Positions 42,449-51,013 of a stretch of DNA of 64,000 bases are shown here, one piece after another (positions within the stretch are counted from its first letter, which is position 1; every line of letters begins with the position of its first letter). The notes under the pieces are model-generated. The model did not search any database. It was not told the origin of the DNA and was given only the letters and a program-made list of their open reading frames with translations. Source of the stretch: Mycolicibacterium sphagni (GTDB lineage Bacteria > Actinomycetota > Actinomycetes > Mycobacteriales > Mycobacteriaceae); contig NZ_VBSB01000014.1 of assembly GCF_013337765.1 (NCBI RefSeq), positions 62,001-126,000 of the forward strand, written 5' to 3'. The position numbers and the translations under genes are program-made.

Positions 42449-43866
42449 GCATTGTCAAGCGGGGTGGCCGAGTCGCGCTGTCGCTGGGCGCGGCGGTGAT
42501 GGTGGTGGTGACCGTGGCCACCACCAGCGCGGGGTCGGCGTGGGCGGTCGAGCCGCCGCAGATCAACCGCGACGCCGTACCGCCCGATGGGCCGCCGGGA
42601 CCGGAGACGCCGAACAAGAAGAACTACGACTGCCGGGTGGCCGCGGTGTTCCCTGGTGCTGACTTCAAGGCGGTCAACCCGGCCGTGGCCAGCCTCAACC
42701 TCGGTGAGGCGTGGCGTTACAGCCGCGGTGAGGGGCAGACCGTCGCGGTCATCGATACTGGGGTGCGGCCGCATCCGCGGTTGCCCAATCTGCGGCCTGG
42801 AGGGGACTTCGTGATAGCCGGCGGGGACGGCCTTGACGATTGCGATGCTCACGGCACGATGGTGGCCGGAATCATTGCCGCCCAACCGGTTCCGGATGAT
42901 TCCTTCGCCGGAGTAGCTCCCGCTGCGGCGATCTTGTCGATCCGTCAGGAATCGGAGCTGTTCGGGCCCGTGGACGCCAAGCCTGCCAACCCCGACGATC
43001 CGAACTCCACGCCCACCGCCGGTGACGTGCGTACGCTGGCGCGGGCGATCGTGCATGCCGCCAATCTGGGTGCCACGGTCATCAATATCAGTGGGGTGTC
43101 GTGCATTTCGGCATTGCGCCCAGTTGATCAGACCTCTTTGGGTGCGGCGGTGTGGTACGCGTCGGTGGTCAAGGACGTCGTCATCGTCGCCGCGGCCGGT
43201 AACACGCAGGGTGAGTGCCTACAGAACCCGCTCTACAACGCTGGCAAGCCCAAGGATCCGCGTGACTGGGGTGGGGTCGTGACCATCTCCGCCCCGTCGT
43301 GGTTCAGCGACTTCGTGTTGAGTGTCGGTGCCCTCGGCCAGGACGGGCAGCCCGCTCTGTCGGCGCAAGGCGCAGCCCCACTGACATTGGCCGGGCCGTG
43401 GGTGGGGGCGGCTGCCATCGGGGTCAACATCATCTCCCTGGATCCCAACGGTCCCGGACTGGTCAACGCTTTGCCGGCCAAGAACGGCGGGCTGGATGCC
43501 ATCAACGGCACCAGTTTCGCTGCCCCGGTCGTGGCCGGCCTGGCTGCGTTGGTGCGGTCCCGATTCCCCACACTGACTGCGCACCAGGTGATTCGGCGTA
43601 TCACCGAGACTGCGCACAATCCCGCCCGCGGCAACGACAACCTGGTGGGCGCCGGTGTCGTTGATCCGGTCGCCGCGTTGACCTATGCGGTCTCCCCCGG
43701 TGACCCGTTGCCCAAGGACGCGTGGGGCAAGCCGGTCGCGGCGCCGATGATCGCGCCACCACCGGACCGGCGCCCGATGTACACCGCGCTCATCGGGCTG
43801 GGGGTTTGTGTGCTGGTGGTCGGCGGGATCGTCGGTATGTCGAAGTTGAGGCGGGCCCAGCGATGA
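42445..43866 (+). CDS. mycP: MycP mycosin, membrane-anchored subtilisin-like protease
   Basis: 473 aa from GTG 42445. A signal peptide (VALSLGAAVMVVVTVATTSA) leads into the subtilase domain. The catalytic triad is visible: Asp104 (VIDTGV), His136 (DAHGTMVAG), Ser357 (NGTSFAAP). The C-terminal helix (ALIGLGVCVLVVGGIVGM) anchors it in the inner membrane. Mycosins stabilise the EccBCDE complex and process substrates. Overlaps both neighbours. Confidence 0.95.
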   Translation: MSIVKRGGRVALSLGAAVMVVVTVATTSAGSAWAVEPPQINRDAVPPDGPPGPETPNKKNYDCRVAAVFPGADFKAVNPAVASLNLGEAWRYSRGEGQTVAVIDTGVRPHPRLPNLRPGGDFVIAGGDGLDDCDAHGTMVAGIIAAQPVPDDSFAGVAPAAAILSIRQESELFGPVDAKPANPDDPNSTPTAGDVRTLARAIVHAANLGATVINISGVSCISALRPVDQTSLGAAVWYASVVKDVVIVAAAGNTQGECLQNPLYNAGKPKDPRDWGGVVTISAPSWFSDFVLSVGALGQDGQPALSAQGAAPLTLAGPWVGAAAIGVNIISLDPNGPGLVNALPAKNGGLDAINGTSFAAPVVAGLAALVRSRFPTLTAHQVIRRITETAHNPARGNDNLVGAGVVDPVAALTYAVSPGDPLPKDAWGKPVAAPMIAPPPDRRPMYTALIGLGVCVLVVGGIVGMSKLRRAQR

Positions 43867-45638
43867 GCACACGACACACCAAGGCCCCGGCGAAAGCACC
43901 GGCAAAAGCGGTGTCCAAGAAGGGGTCTGCGGGGGGCTCACCGACGAAGTTCACCGGTGCCACCACTACGGGGCGATCGAAGCTGGCGGGTTCACGCGAG
44001 GAGCGTGGACGATTTCCGCTGCGCCTGTATGCGCCGGCGGTCAACATCGTCATCGCCGAGGTCGTCGCCGGTGTCGTTGTCGGGGTGATGGCGTGGCGTG
44101 GGTTGGAATGGCCGTGGATGGCCGCGGCCGCGGCGGCGGTGTTCCTGATCGCGTTCGTGGCGTTCAAGGACGCCAGCCTGACGCACTGGGTGGTGATCTG
44201 GTGGCGGTGGTGGCGTGGCCGCAGTTCCAAGCCTGCGACCCAGGTTTGGGCTGCTGCACCTCCGATCGTCGAGGTGGCGCTGCCTAATCGGGAGGGTGTG
44301 TGCGGGCTGCGGTGGGACGGCGACGTGTTGATCACCGCGGTGGAGTTGACCGCGCGGCCACATACCCCCACGGTGCTCGCCGACGGAATGGCGATCACCG
44401 AAGACGTCGTGCCGATGGATGTGGTCGCTGAGTGCTTGTGGCAGTACGACATCAACCTGATGGGAATCGACCTTGCTTCCGGGGGCCGGCGCATCGCCCC
44501 CGGCACGGCTTATGCCGGGTCCTATGACCAGCTCATCGGTGTGAAGCCGGGCGTTACCGCGCGGCGCTCCTGGCTGATTCTGAGGCTGCGGTTCGACCCG
44601 GACGATCCCGGTATCCGCAACCGCGGCGGGGGCATCGACGGTGCGGTCAACGCCGCGGTAGCTGCCACCCGGCGGGTGACGCGGCGACTGCGGGAGGCCA
44701 ACTGCTTGGCGGTGGTCGCCGACGCGGCCAGTCTTCGGGCCGCGCACACCGCACTGGCCGCCGGCCTGAACCCAGACGACATTCAGATCGAACGCGGCAC
44801 CCTGGCCACCCCCAGCGGGTTCGTCACCACCTACCGGCTGCACCCCGATGATCTGACCAACGTCAACCTCGGCGCGTGGTGGGCCTACCGGTGTGTGTCG
44901 GCGGCAGTGATCGTCCGGATCACCCCCGGCCCCAAGCGCGGCCAGGTCCACACCCGCACCTGGGTGCGCCACGTCTCCACGTCGCGGCCGAGCCGCTCGG
45001 ATCGGTTGCCCGGTCTGATTCGCCAATACGGCGACCAGGCCGAAGCACTCACCGCGACACTGCCGTTGGGTGTGCACAGTTGGGCGGCGCAGCAGCGCAT
45101 CGTGACCAGCCCACAATCGGTCACCCCCGTCGAGGCGCTGGCGGGGCTACGCATCCCGGTCGGGGCCAGCGGTCAGCTGATCGGCTCCACCCCCACCGGG
45201 CATCCGCTACTGCTGCCGTTGGCTGAACGGGGAATGCTGACAAGGATTTACGTCGACGCGCCGATCTGGGTGGCCCAGCAGCTGGTGCTGCGCGCCCTAG
45301 CCGGAGGCGCCAGCGCTCGGGTGAGCTCGAGTCGGCCCGAGGCGTGGTGGCCGATGATCCGGCGTCTGGCCGAACCGCGCCGGCTGTGGCTCTCGCAGTC
45401 CGACAACAACCGGGTCGGCACGATCCAGGTATGCGATCACGCTCCGATCAGTTATCCCAGCGGCGCCGAAACGCTGCTCATCGCGGGCGACGTCGCGGCG
45501 GCCGCTGACGCCGACATCATCGTGCGCCTCGATCAGCGCTCCGGTCAGGTCACGGTGACCGTCGGCGACGGCCCGGCGCGGCCGGTCATGTTGGATGCCA
45601 CCAAGGAAGAAACCCGCTACCTCGGCCGACTCGACTGA
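43863..45638 (+). CDS. eccE: EccE, ESX channel component
   Basis: 591 aa. Ala/Lys-rich N-terminus (TKAPAKAPAKAVSKKG), then two transmembrane helices (VNIVIAEVVAGVVVGVMAW, then WMAAAAAAVFLIAFVAF) and a cytosolic/peripheral domain containing VCGLRWDGDVLITAVELTA. EccE lies at the periphery of the channel. Start overlaps mycP (ATGA). Confidence 0.9.
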   Translation: MSTRHTKAPAKAPAKAVSKKGSAGGSPTKFTGATTTGRSKLAGSREERGRFPLRLYAPAVNIVIAEVVAGVVVGVMAWRGLEWPWMAAAAAAVFLIAFVAFKDASLTHWVVIWWRWWRGRSSKPATQVWAAAPPIVEVALPNREGVCGLRWDGDVLITAVELTARPHTPTVLADGMAITEDVVPMDVVAECLWQYDINLMGIDLASGGRRIAPGTAYAGSYDQLIGVKPGVTARRSWLILRLRFDPDDPGIRNRGGGIDGAVNAAVAATRRVTRRLREANCLAVVADAASLRAAHTALAAGLNPDDIQIERGTLATPSGFVTTYRLHPDDLTNVNLGAWWAYRCVSAAVIVRITPGPKRGQVHTRTWVRHVSTSRPSRSDRLPGLIRQYGDQAEALTATLPLGVHSWAAQQRIVTSPQSVTPVEALAGLRIPVGASGQLIGSTPTGHPLLLPLAERGMLTRIYVDAPIWVAQQLVLRALAGGASARVSSSRPEAWWPMIRRLAEPRRLWLSQSDNNRVGTIQVCDHAPISYPSGAETLLIAGDVAAAADADIIVRLDQRSGQVTVTVGDGPARPVMLDATKEETRYLGRLD

Positions 45639-46134
45639 TACGGGAACCGAAGCCGTGAACTGGGAAACCGTTTGGCGTGAGGACCAATTCAACTCCTTGC
45701 CGCTGGGAAGCTACGTGACACGGCTGGCGAAGTTCGACCCTGATTTCACCGCCAACTGGTATGTGGCCTGGAAGGCCGATGAGGCCAATTCACTGTCCTT
45801 TCCGGACTACCTGCGGGCGCTGGCCAGACACGACGACAGGACCCGCGCTGCCTGGTACACCGTCTGGATCAACGACACGCGACATGGATTGTCCTACCCC
45901 GATTTCCTGGATCGGCTCGCATCCTTCGACGCCGACTTTCGGACGGAGTGGTGGTACCACGTGTGGCGCCATGATGACGCGCACTCGCTGAGCTACCTGG
46001 ACTACTTGGAGCGGATTGCACCGTTCGATGCACGGTATCGGCTGGATTGCCATGATGTGTGGCGGCGCGAACGGACCCAGCGGGTGACTTCCCTGTCGTT
46101 TCCGGACTTCCTGAATGCCCGTGTGGTCGGCTGA
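45595..46134 (+). CDS. Tandem-repeat protein closing the ESX operon
   Basis: 179 aa. The whole protein is 4-5 tandem units of about 32 residues of the form W-x-x-V/A-W-x-x-D-x(3)-S/G-L-S-x-P/L-D-Y/F-L-x-R-L/I-A-x-F/H-D, best seen at residues 50-160 (NSLSFPDYLRALARHD, HGLSYPDFLDRLASFD, HSLSYLDYLERIAPFD). I know no family with this unit. The start overlaps eccE by 44 bp (GTG 45655 is an alternative), so it is translated with the channel genes. There is no signal peptide or membrane helix; a scaffold or adaptor function is guessed. Confidence 0.75.
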   Translation: MPPRKKPATSADSTDTGTEAVNWETVWREDQFNSLPLGSYVTRLAKFDPDFTANWYVAWKADEANSLSFPDYLRALARHDDRTRAAWYTVWINDTRHGLSYPDFLDRLASFDADFRTEWWYHVWRHDDAHSLSYLDYLERIAPFDARYRLDCHDVWRRERTQRVTSLSFPDFLNARVVG

Positions 46135-46224
46135 CGTCGACACCGTCGTCGGCGGCGGCGGCGGCGGCCCCGATGCGTGTTCGGTCGCCCCATCGGCACT
46201 ACACCGGGTAAAGTCGTCGGGGTT

Positions 46225-46443
46225 ATGGCATCCCAGAAGTCGGCCGCATTGCGGCGTGTTCGCGCCGAAGCCAGCGAGCTTGCTCGGCTCGATGACGACC
46301 GTTCACACCATCTTGCATTGCGGGATAAGGCCATTCGTCAAGCCAAAGAGGCTGGTGCGACGTGGACCGAACTGCAGTCCGAAGCCGATCTCACCCCGGC
46401 CGGGCTTAGGAAGGCGTTGTCCCGTACAGACAACGAGCACTAA
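46225..46443 (+). CDS. Small HTH-like protein
   Basis: 72 aa from ATG 46225. Coiled helix (ALRRVRAEASELARLDDDRS) followed by an HTH-like segment (QAKEAGATWTELQSEADLTPAGLRKAL). Probably a small DNA-binding regulator; gene context does not define a target. Ends right before the palindromic promoter at 46446. Confidence 0.6.
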   Translation: MASQKSAALRRVRAEASELARLDDDRSHHLALRDKAIRQAKEAGATWTELQSEADLTPAGLRKALSRTDNEH

Positions 46444-46445
46444 AC

Positions 46446-46460
46446 CCGGTATAGTACCGG
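46446..46460 (+). promoter_or_regulatory. Palindrome on a -10 box (TATAGT)
   Basis: CCGGTA, TAG, TACCGG is perfectly symmetric and contains TATAGT (46450-46455), a -10-like hexamer. Likely operator/promoter for the gene at 46527. Confidence 0.6.
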
Positions 46461-46484
46461 TGTGGCCGCCGTTGGCCCATTCGC

Positions 46485-46499
46485 GTTGTGTGACACAAC
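46485..46499. promoter_or_regulatory. Palindrome GTTGTGT-G-ACACAAC
   Basis: A second perfect palindrome in the leader of the 46527 gene, 28 bases before its ATG. Could be a repressor site downstream of the promoter. Confidence 0.5.
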
Positions 46500-46526
46500 C
46501 ACTGCCCTCAATCGACGGAGCGCACG

Positions 46527-47606
46527 ATGACCGTTCTCGCTGAGCCGACACAGTTGCCCACGAAGACCGAGTCCGACCCCGGGCCCAGCACCCGGCAACC
46601 CCACCAGGCGGCGCCTCATGTTGCACCCGCAGCCACGACGCAGCAGCCACCTGAACGGGCGCCGTGGATCACTTTCGCGTGCTACTTCGTGGCGCTGGCC
46701 AGCTTGACGGTCAGCTTGAACACCTCATGGCGGTTCTTCGCCGAGGTGCTCCACATCCCCACCGCCTACGGCGAGCGCTACATCATGTTCACCGTCGCGG
46801 AGATGGCGTTGGTCGTCTCCGGCGCCGGAATGGCTGCCAACGTGCGACGCACTGGGCGGCCCGGTTCGTTTCGCTTGGTCGTGTGGGGGATGTGCGCGGT
46901 CAGCGCCTACATGGCCTGGAAGATGTCCAACTTCGAAGAGGGGCTTGGTCGCGTCATCCTCGGACCCCTCCTCGGGACGATCATGCTGCACCTGGCCTTG
47001 GGGCTCGAGTTGCGTACGCGCCACCACCGCACCGGGGTTCTCGCCCGCGTCGGTCATGAGATGCGAGAGCGGCTGCTCTCGCGCCTGGGTCTGGCCGATG
47101 ACGAACGCGATGCCCTCCAGCGCACCCGCGACCGCGCCGCCTTCCGCGCCGCCCAGCTGTCCCTGCCCCGCCGCTGGCGCTGGTCACGCGAAGCGCGTCT
47201 GCAGCGGGCGCTCCTGGCCGCCAACGTCGCCGATGACGCGCACATGCGCGACAGGATGCTGGCCCGGCTCTCGGTTCTGCGCCATGCTCACGAACTCACC
47301 ACACACGACCAGTCCTCGCCATGGCTCATGGCGCAGGAGGAGGTGCCGGCCGGTTCGGTCGAGGCCGTTGAACCTCAAGAGCGTTGGGAGGCCGTGGCGA
47401 TGGAGATCAAGGAGCGCGGGATGACCACCCAGCCGGTGCCGGACGTGGTCAAGGTTCTGGAATTCACCTACGAGGATCCGCGCGAGCTGACCATGCGTGA
47501 GATCGGCCGCAAGACCGACATGAATCACGAGGCCGTGGGTCGCATCCAGGCCGCTGCCAAGAAAGTCCTCGGCCACGAGCCCGACGAGGTCCCCGCCGCG
47601 GTGTAG
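46527..47606 (+). CDS. Membrane protein with C-terminal HTH, DUF2637/SpdB-like layout
   Basis: 359 aa. Four hydrophobic helices in residues 48-160 (WITFACYFVALASLTVSLNT and others), then a charged cytosolic region and a C-terminal HTH-like part (LTMREIGRKTDMNHEAVGRI). This layout (four-helix membrane part plus DNA-binding tail) occurs in actinobacterial plasmid spread/DUF2637 proteins, but the match is by architecture only. May couple plasmid DNA to the membrane. Confidence 0.65.
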   Translation: MTVLAEPTQLPTKTESDPGPSTRQPHQAAPHVAPAATTQQPPERAPWITFACYFVALASLTVSLNTSWRFFAEVLHIPTAYGERYIMFTVAEMALVVSGAGMAANVRRTGRPGSFRLVVWGMCAVSAYMAWKMSNFEEGLGRVILGPLLGTIMLHLALGLELRTRHHRTGVLARVGHEMRERLLSRLGLADDERDALQRTRDRAAFRAAQLSLPRRWRWSREARLQRALLAANVADDAHMRDRMLARLSVLRHAHELTTHDQSSPWLMAQEEVPAGSVEAVEPQERWEAVAMEIKERGMTTQPVPDVVKVLEFTYEDPRELTMREIGRKTDMNHEAVGRIQAAAKKVLGHEPDEVPAAV

Positions 47607-47622
47607 CGGGCGGACCACCACC

Positions 47623-48051
47623 TCACCCTCTAGGTGTGGAGCGGCGGCGGATGCGGCGAACGGCGTATCCGCCGCCGGCGATGACTCCGCCTCCCGTCAG
47701 GTAGGCCCACCCCCACGAAGCGTGGAGGGCGTACCCGGCCAACGGGGTGAGCCGATCGGTGACGGCCAGTCCCGCAAGAGCGGCGGCAAGCATGATGACC
47801 GTGGTGATCGCGATCAGGTGTCCGGACTGGCGGATGGTCCAGTGACCGCTGCTGATCCGAGCAAGGGTGCGGTCGAGGAAGTCGATGAACCCGATCGGCG
47901 GGGTGTCGGCCCGGATGCGCGCCAAGCATGGGCTGCTGCCGCATGTCGCGCAGGGCGGCCCGGTGGACGTGGTGGCGGTCGCCGGCGTTGATGACGACGT
48001 CGACACTGGTGGCTGTACCTCGGGGGGCACTTCCGGCGGAGTGACTTGCAT
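47623..48051 (-). CDS. Small membrane protein
   Basis: 142 aa. Ser/Thr/Pro-rich N-terminus with CATCGSSPC, two hydrophobic helices (LIAITTVIMLAAALAGLAV and GWAYLTGGGVIAGGGYAV) and an Arg-rich C-terminus. Unknown family. Convergent with the 359-aa gene. Confidence 0.6.
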   Translation of the reverse strand: MQVTPPEVPPEVQPPVSTSSSTPATATTSTGPPCATCGSSPCLARIRADTPPIGFIDFLDRTLARISSGHWTIRQSGHLIAITTVIMLAAALAGLAVTDRLTPLAGYALHASWGWAYLTGGGVIAGGGYAVRRIRRRSTPRG

Positions 48052-48154
48052 GAGTCGGAAGCTACTTCGACGGGGTGCACGGGCCAGCCCAGCACGGATC
48101 TGGACAGGACGAGCGCAACGCTCCAGATGTGCTGTTCGTCCACCTTGGTTACGC

Positions 48155-48214
48155 GGATTTACTTACATACCGCAGCAGCCAGGTCATTGAGCGATGGATT
48201 TACTTACATACCGC
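48155..48214. repeat. Pair of 19-bp direct repeats
   Basis: The 19-mer starting GGATTTACTT and ending ACATACCGC occurs at 48155-48173 and 48196-48214, 41 bp apart (about four helical turns). It lies in the 250-bp gene-free interval between two minus-strand genes. Could be a regulator site or iteron pair. Confidence 0.65.
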
Positions 48215-48301
48215 TGCCCGTTGCCGTGAGCTCACCGAGCGGTTCGATGTCGGCCGGCTAATGCGGGGGTCCACGCCTGGGCACATCGACTGCCTGCCTC
48301 T

Positions 48302-49273
48302 TCAGGCCTGTAGCGCCCGGGTACCCTCCAGCGCCTCGGCAAGCGTGGCAGCCGTTTGCAGTTGGTCGAGCAAGACCCATAACCGTCCAGCCCGGTACTG
48401 CGCCCCACTGGGAATGGGCTCCATCGGTGGTAACCGCGGCCCAAGGTCATAGATCGCGTGCTGGCCGACCGTGACCTGGTTCGCGGGGACGTCTGGCCAC
48501 CGGTCGAGGAGCGAGGGCACCACTTCGGCGTGAACCACGCGATGGATGCGCTGCACCGCTCCCTCCCAGCGGAAGGCCATGAAGTTCGGGGGCTCGGTCG
48601 GCCACCTGTTGACACCATAGGGATGGAAGTAGCAGTGCTCGTCGGTGACGAACTCACGGAAGGTGTGGGCACCGCCGCCGCCTGGTCTGGCGTTGTTCAA
48701 CACCACGCAGTAGGTCATGCTGTCGGCCACCGATCGCACCCGGATCACACCTCTCAAATAGTTCTGTAGCTCATCGAGCCATAGACGTTCTCGGCCGCGA
48801 CACGAGCGGCGTGCTTTCGAGATGTCGGTCAGGACGTCGCGCCACGGCAGATGAACGACGGGGACACCGTCGACTGCGGAGGGAAGGCTCGCCCGGGCCA
48901 ACTCATGCGATGCCTGCGAGAGCGTGACGAGGACGCCGCGGTTGGGGTGCTGTGCAACCCGCCCGGCGTACTTGCCCAACTGGGACCGGGTGGGCAGCAG
49001 CCAGCCGCGTTTCGCCTCGAAGATCACCAAGGCGCCCGACGTGCGCACCTCCAGGTCCGTACGCCCGTCCTCGCCGCGGACCTCCAGGGCAAGAGTTAGG
49101 TCATCACCGGCGGGCGCCACGGCGGGCGGCCACACGCGCTGCAGCACCGCTTCGCACAACCTGGGGCACCGCGCGAACGCGAACCCCAGAGCAGCGGTCA
49201 AGTCGTTCTCGTCGTGGCCGACCAGACTGAACACCGAGCTCACTTCAGTGCCGTGGCGGGTCAGAGCGGTCAT
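48302..49273 (-). CDS. PD-(D/E)XK-nuclease-like protein
   Basis: 323 aa. The segment TDLEVRTSGALVIFEAKRGW gives the Asp...Glu-x-Lys triad of the PD-(D/E)XK nuclease fold, followed by a Gln/Lys helix (TRSQLGKYAGRV) as in that superfamily. The C-terminal half has Trp/His-rich segments (HTFREFVTDEHCYFHPYGVN). No methylase or helicase is adjacent. May be a stand-alone defence nuclease, a Card1- or DUF-type effector, or a repair protein; no partner identified. Confidence 0.65.
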   Translation of the reverse strand: MTALTRHGTEVSSVFSLVGHDENDLTAALGFAFARCPRLCEAVLQRVWPPAVAPAGDDLTLALEVRGEDGRTDLEVRTSGALVIFEAKRGWLLPTRSQLGKYAGRVAQHPNRGVLVTLSQASHELARASLPSAVDGVPVVHLPWRDVLTDISKARRSCRGRERLWLDELQNYLRGVIRVRSVADSMTYCVVLNNARPGGGGAHTFREFVTDEHCYFHPYGVNRWPTEPPNFMAFRWEGAVQRIHRVVHAEVVPSLLDRWPDVPANQVTVGQHAIYDLGPRLPPMEPIPSGAQYRAGRLWVLLDQLQTAATLAEALEGTRALQA

Positions 49274-49888
49274 GGCTCAGATCATCCTGGAGCGGCCGAC
49301 GAGGTTGGGCGTAATCGCGCCGGGCGCGGTTCTGCCAGCGGGGTTGTGGCTGCCTTGGCGTGCTCGGTCAGTGTGGCTGCGGGTCGTGCGGCTGGGTGCG
49401 CCGAGTGGCCCGCGGTCGTGTACACGCCAGCTGTCGTGCGGGTGTCGTGTGCGTGGCTGGTCTGCTTTGGCGGATTCTCGGCCTGGCGGACGGCCCGAGC
49501 GCGGTGGCGTGCCGTCTGGCCGGGGTGGCCGGGGGTCGAGGTCGTCCCCACACGCGTGGGCGGGTTTGTGGCGCACCGGCGACGTGGACCAGCGCGCCAT
49601 TGCGCACGCCACTGCTGCTCATGGCGGTCGGGTGCGAGTAGCGGCGGTGGGGCTTGCGGAGCGGGTGGCCGGGTTCGAGTACCGGTGGTCGGCAGTCGGC
49701 GGCGCGCCGGGTGGCCGCGCCTTGGGTGACGATGCCGTCGGTGTGCGCCACTCGATCCCGCGCGGTGGTCTGGTGTGGCGCACGGCGCGTCCGATACCGA
49801 CCGGTGGCCGGAAAATTCGTGCGGTTGCGTCTCGGCTGGACTCGGTGGAAATTTTGGCGGTATGCAAGCGATGGCGACAATCTGGCGC

Positions 49889-49909
49889 TGTTAACACATC
49901 GTGTTAACA
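49889..49909. promoter_or_regulatory. TGTTAACAC palindrome, candidate parS-like site
   Basis: TGTTAACAC, ATC, GTGTTAACA, perfect 9-bp arms. Further GTTAACAG copies lie at 49916-49923 and 50021-50028, all within 200 bp of parA. Confidence 0.55.
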
Positions 49910-50072
49910 GGTCGGGTTAACAGTTTCGCTCACAGGCATACGCACATTTATGCCACCGCCTTTGTTAGCGCAGATCGTTAGCATTGCTGTTGGCCGTAAC
50001 GCGCACAGATTCGTTACCTTGTTAACAGTCGTCGTAACACTCTTCGTCACTGTTGCAGTAGTTCTTGGTGTG

Positions 50073-50098
50073 GTGTGTGAGACTGTCACTCATCACAC
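50073..50098. promoter_or_regulatory. Inverted repeat in the parA upstream region
   Basis: GTGTGTGAG (50073-50081) faces CTCATCACAC (50089-50098) with one unpaired base. A related GTGAGTGTGAT lies near 50191, just before parA. Fits autoregulation by the ParA/partner complex. Confidence 0.45.
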
Positions 50099-50221
50099 TG
50101 GCCAGTCGTCTCACTTACGCACTAGCGGAGTTGCACACCGTTGTGTGGTTATGTGTGTTGTCCGGCGTGTCGTTTGGCTAACTCAATGGACAGTGAGTGT
50201 GATAGCAGGTACCATCACAGA

Positions 50222-51013
50222 ATGCTTGACGCCCCCATCACCCGCCCGAGAGTGCTTGCTGTAGCGATGCAGAAGGGTGGCGTCGGGAAGACGACAACCG
50301 CGATCAACCTGGCGGTCTGTATCGCTGAGCTCGGACAGCGGGTTGCGTTGCTAGACCTGGATCCCCAGGCCAACGCCACTGAGGGTTTGGCGGTCGAAAT
50401 GGGCCCTGACGACGTGTCGATGTTCGAGGTCCTCATCGACATTGAAGAGGATCGCGTCCCGCTGGCTGATGCCCTCATTGAGAGCAAATGGGGAGTTTCC
50501 GTCGGTGCGGCACACCGCGCGATGCGCCGCTTGGAGCGCTATGGACTCGGCCCGAGTGGCTACACACGTTTCAGTCGACAGGTTTCCGAACTCGACTTCG
50601 ACGTCGTGATCATCGACTGTCCGCCCAATCTCGGCGAATTGACCGTCGCCGCTTTGGCGGCAGCCGACTCGGTCTTGGCCACGGTCAAGCCGGGTCCAGA
50701 TGAGATCAAGGCGCTGATCGAGTTGCAGCGCTCGGTACAGGAGACCCGCGAGGGACTCAATCCGCGCGTCAACATCGACTACGTCGTGTCGACGATCTTC
50801 GATGGCCGCACGTTGGTCGCCAAGGACGTCCGACGCAATCTGGAAGCCGACTGGAGCTCCGAGTACCTGGGGGAGGTCAGCCAGACAGTCCGTGTTGCGG
50901 AGGCCAAGAACCGCCGCGAGCCGGTGGTGTTCTATGCGCCCGAGACGGAGACGGCGGCCGATTACCGACGCATCGCCAAACTCATCGACGAGAGGATGCC
51001 GGTCCATGTCTAG
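50222..51013 (+). CDS. parA: ParA-type partition ATPase
   Basis: 263 aa from ATG 50222 (no SD seen). Deviant Walker A AMQKGGVGKTTTAINLA near residues 13-29, switch I DLDPQANATEG, Walker B VVIIDCPPNLGELT. Lacks an N-terminal HTH, as in type Ib/chromosomal-size ParA. ATP-dependent nucleoid binding segregates the plasmid. Overlaps the next gene by 8 bp. Confidence 0.92.
   Translation: MLDAPITRPRVLAVAMQKGGVGKTTTAINLAVCIAELGQRVALLDLDPQANATEGLAVEMGPDDVSMFEVLIDIEEDRVPLADALIESKWGVSVGAAHRAMRRLERYGLGPSGYTRFSRQVSELDFDVVIIDCPPNLGELTVAALAAADSVLATVKPGPDEIKALIELQRSVQETREGLNPRVNIDYVVSTIFDGRTLVAKDVRRNLEADWSSEYLGEVSQTVRVAEAKNRREPVVFYAPETETAADYRRIAKLIDERMPVHV

Larger units (their letters stand above)
49274..50221. 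other. Gene-free region upstream of parA, candidate partition/origin zone
   Basis: I find no gene I can support in these 948 bp. The first 600 bp are strongly G+T-rich on the plus strand, with ORFs on both strands that have a shadow-like composition. The last 330 bp are AT-richer and full of GTTAAC motifs and inverted repeats. This is the natural place for parS-like centromere sites and the parA promoter. Confidence 0.5.

Noticed and set aside
48046..48452. Two plus-strand ORFs across the 19-bp repeats
   Set aside because: Both cross the repeats in different frames and run into the antisense of the nuclease gene; no motif or SD supports either.
49277..49897. Several ORFs on both strands in the skewed region before parA
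   Set aside because: All are low-complexity (Arg/Thr/Pro or Gly/Val/Arg), overlap each other, and lack SD and any motif.
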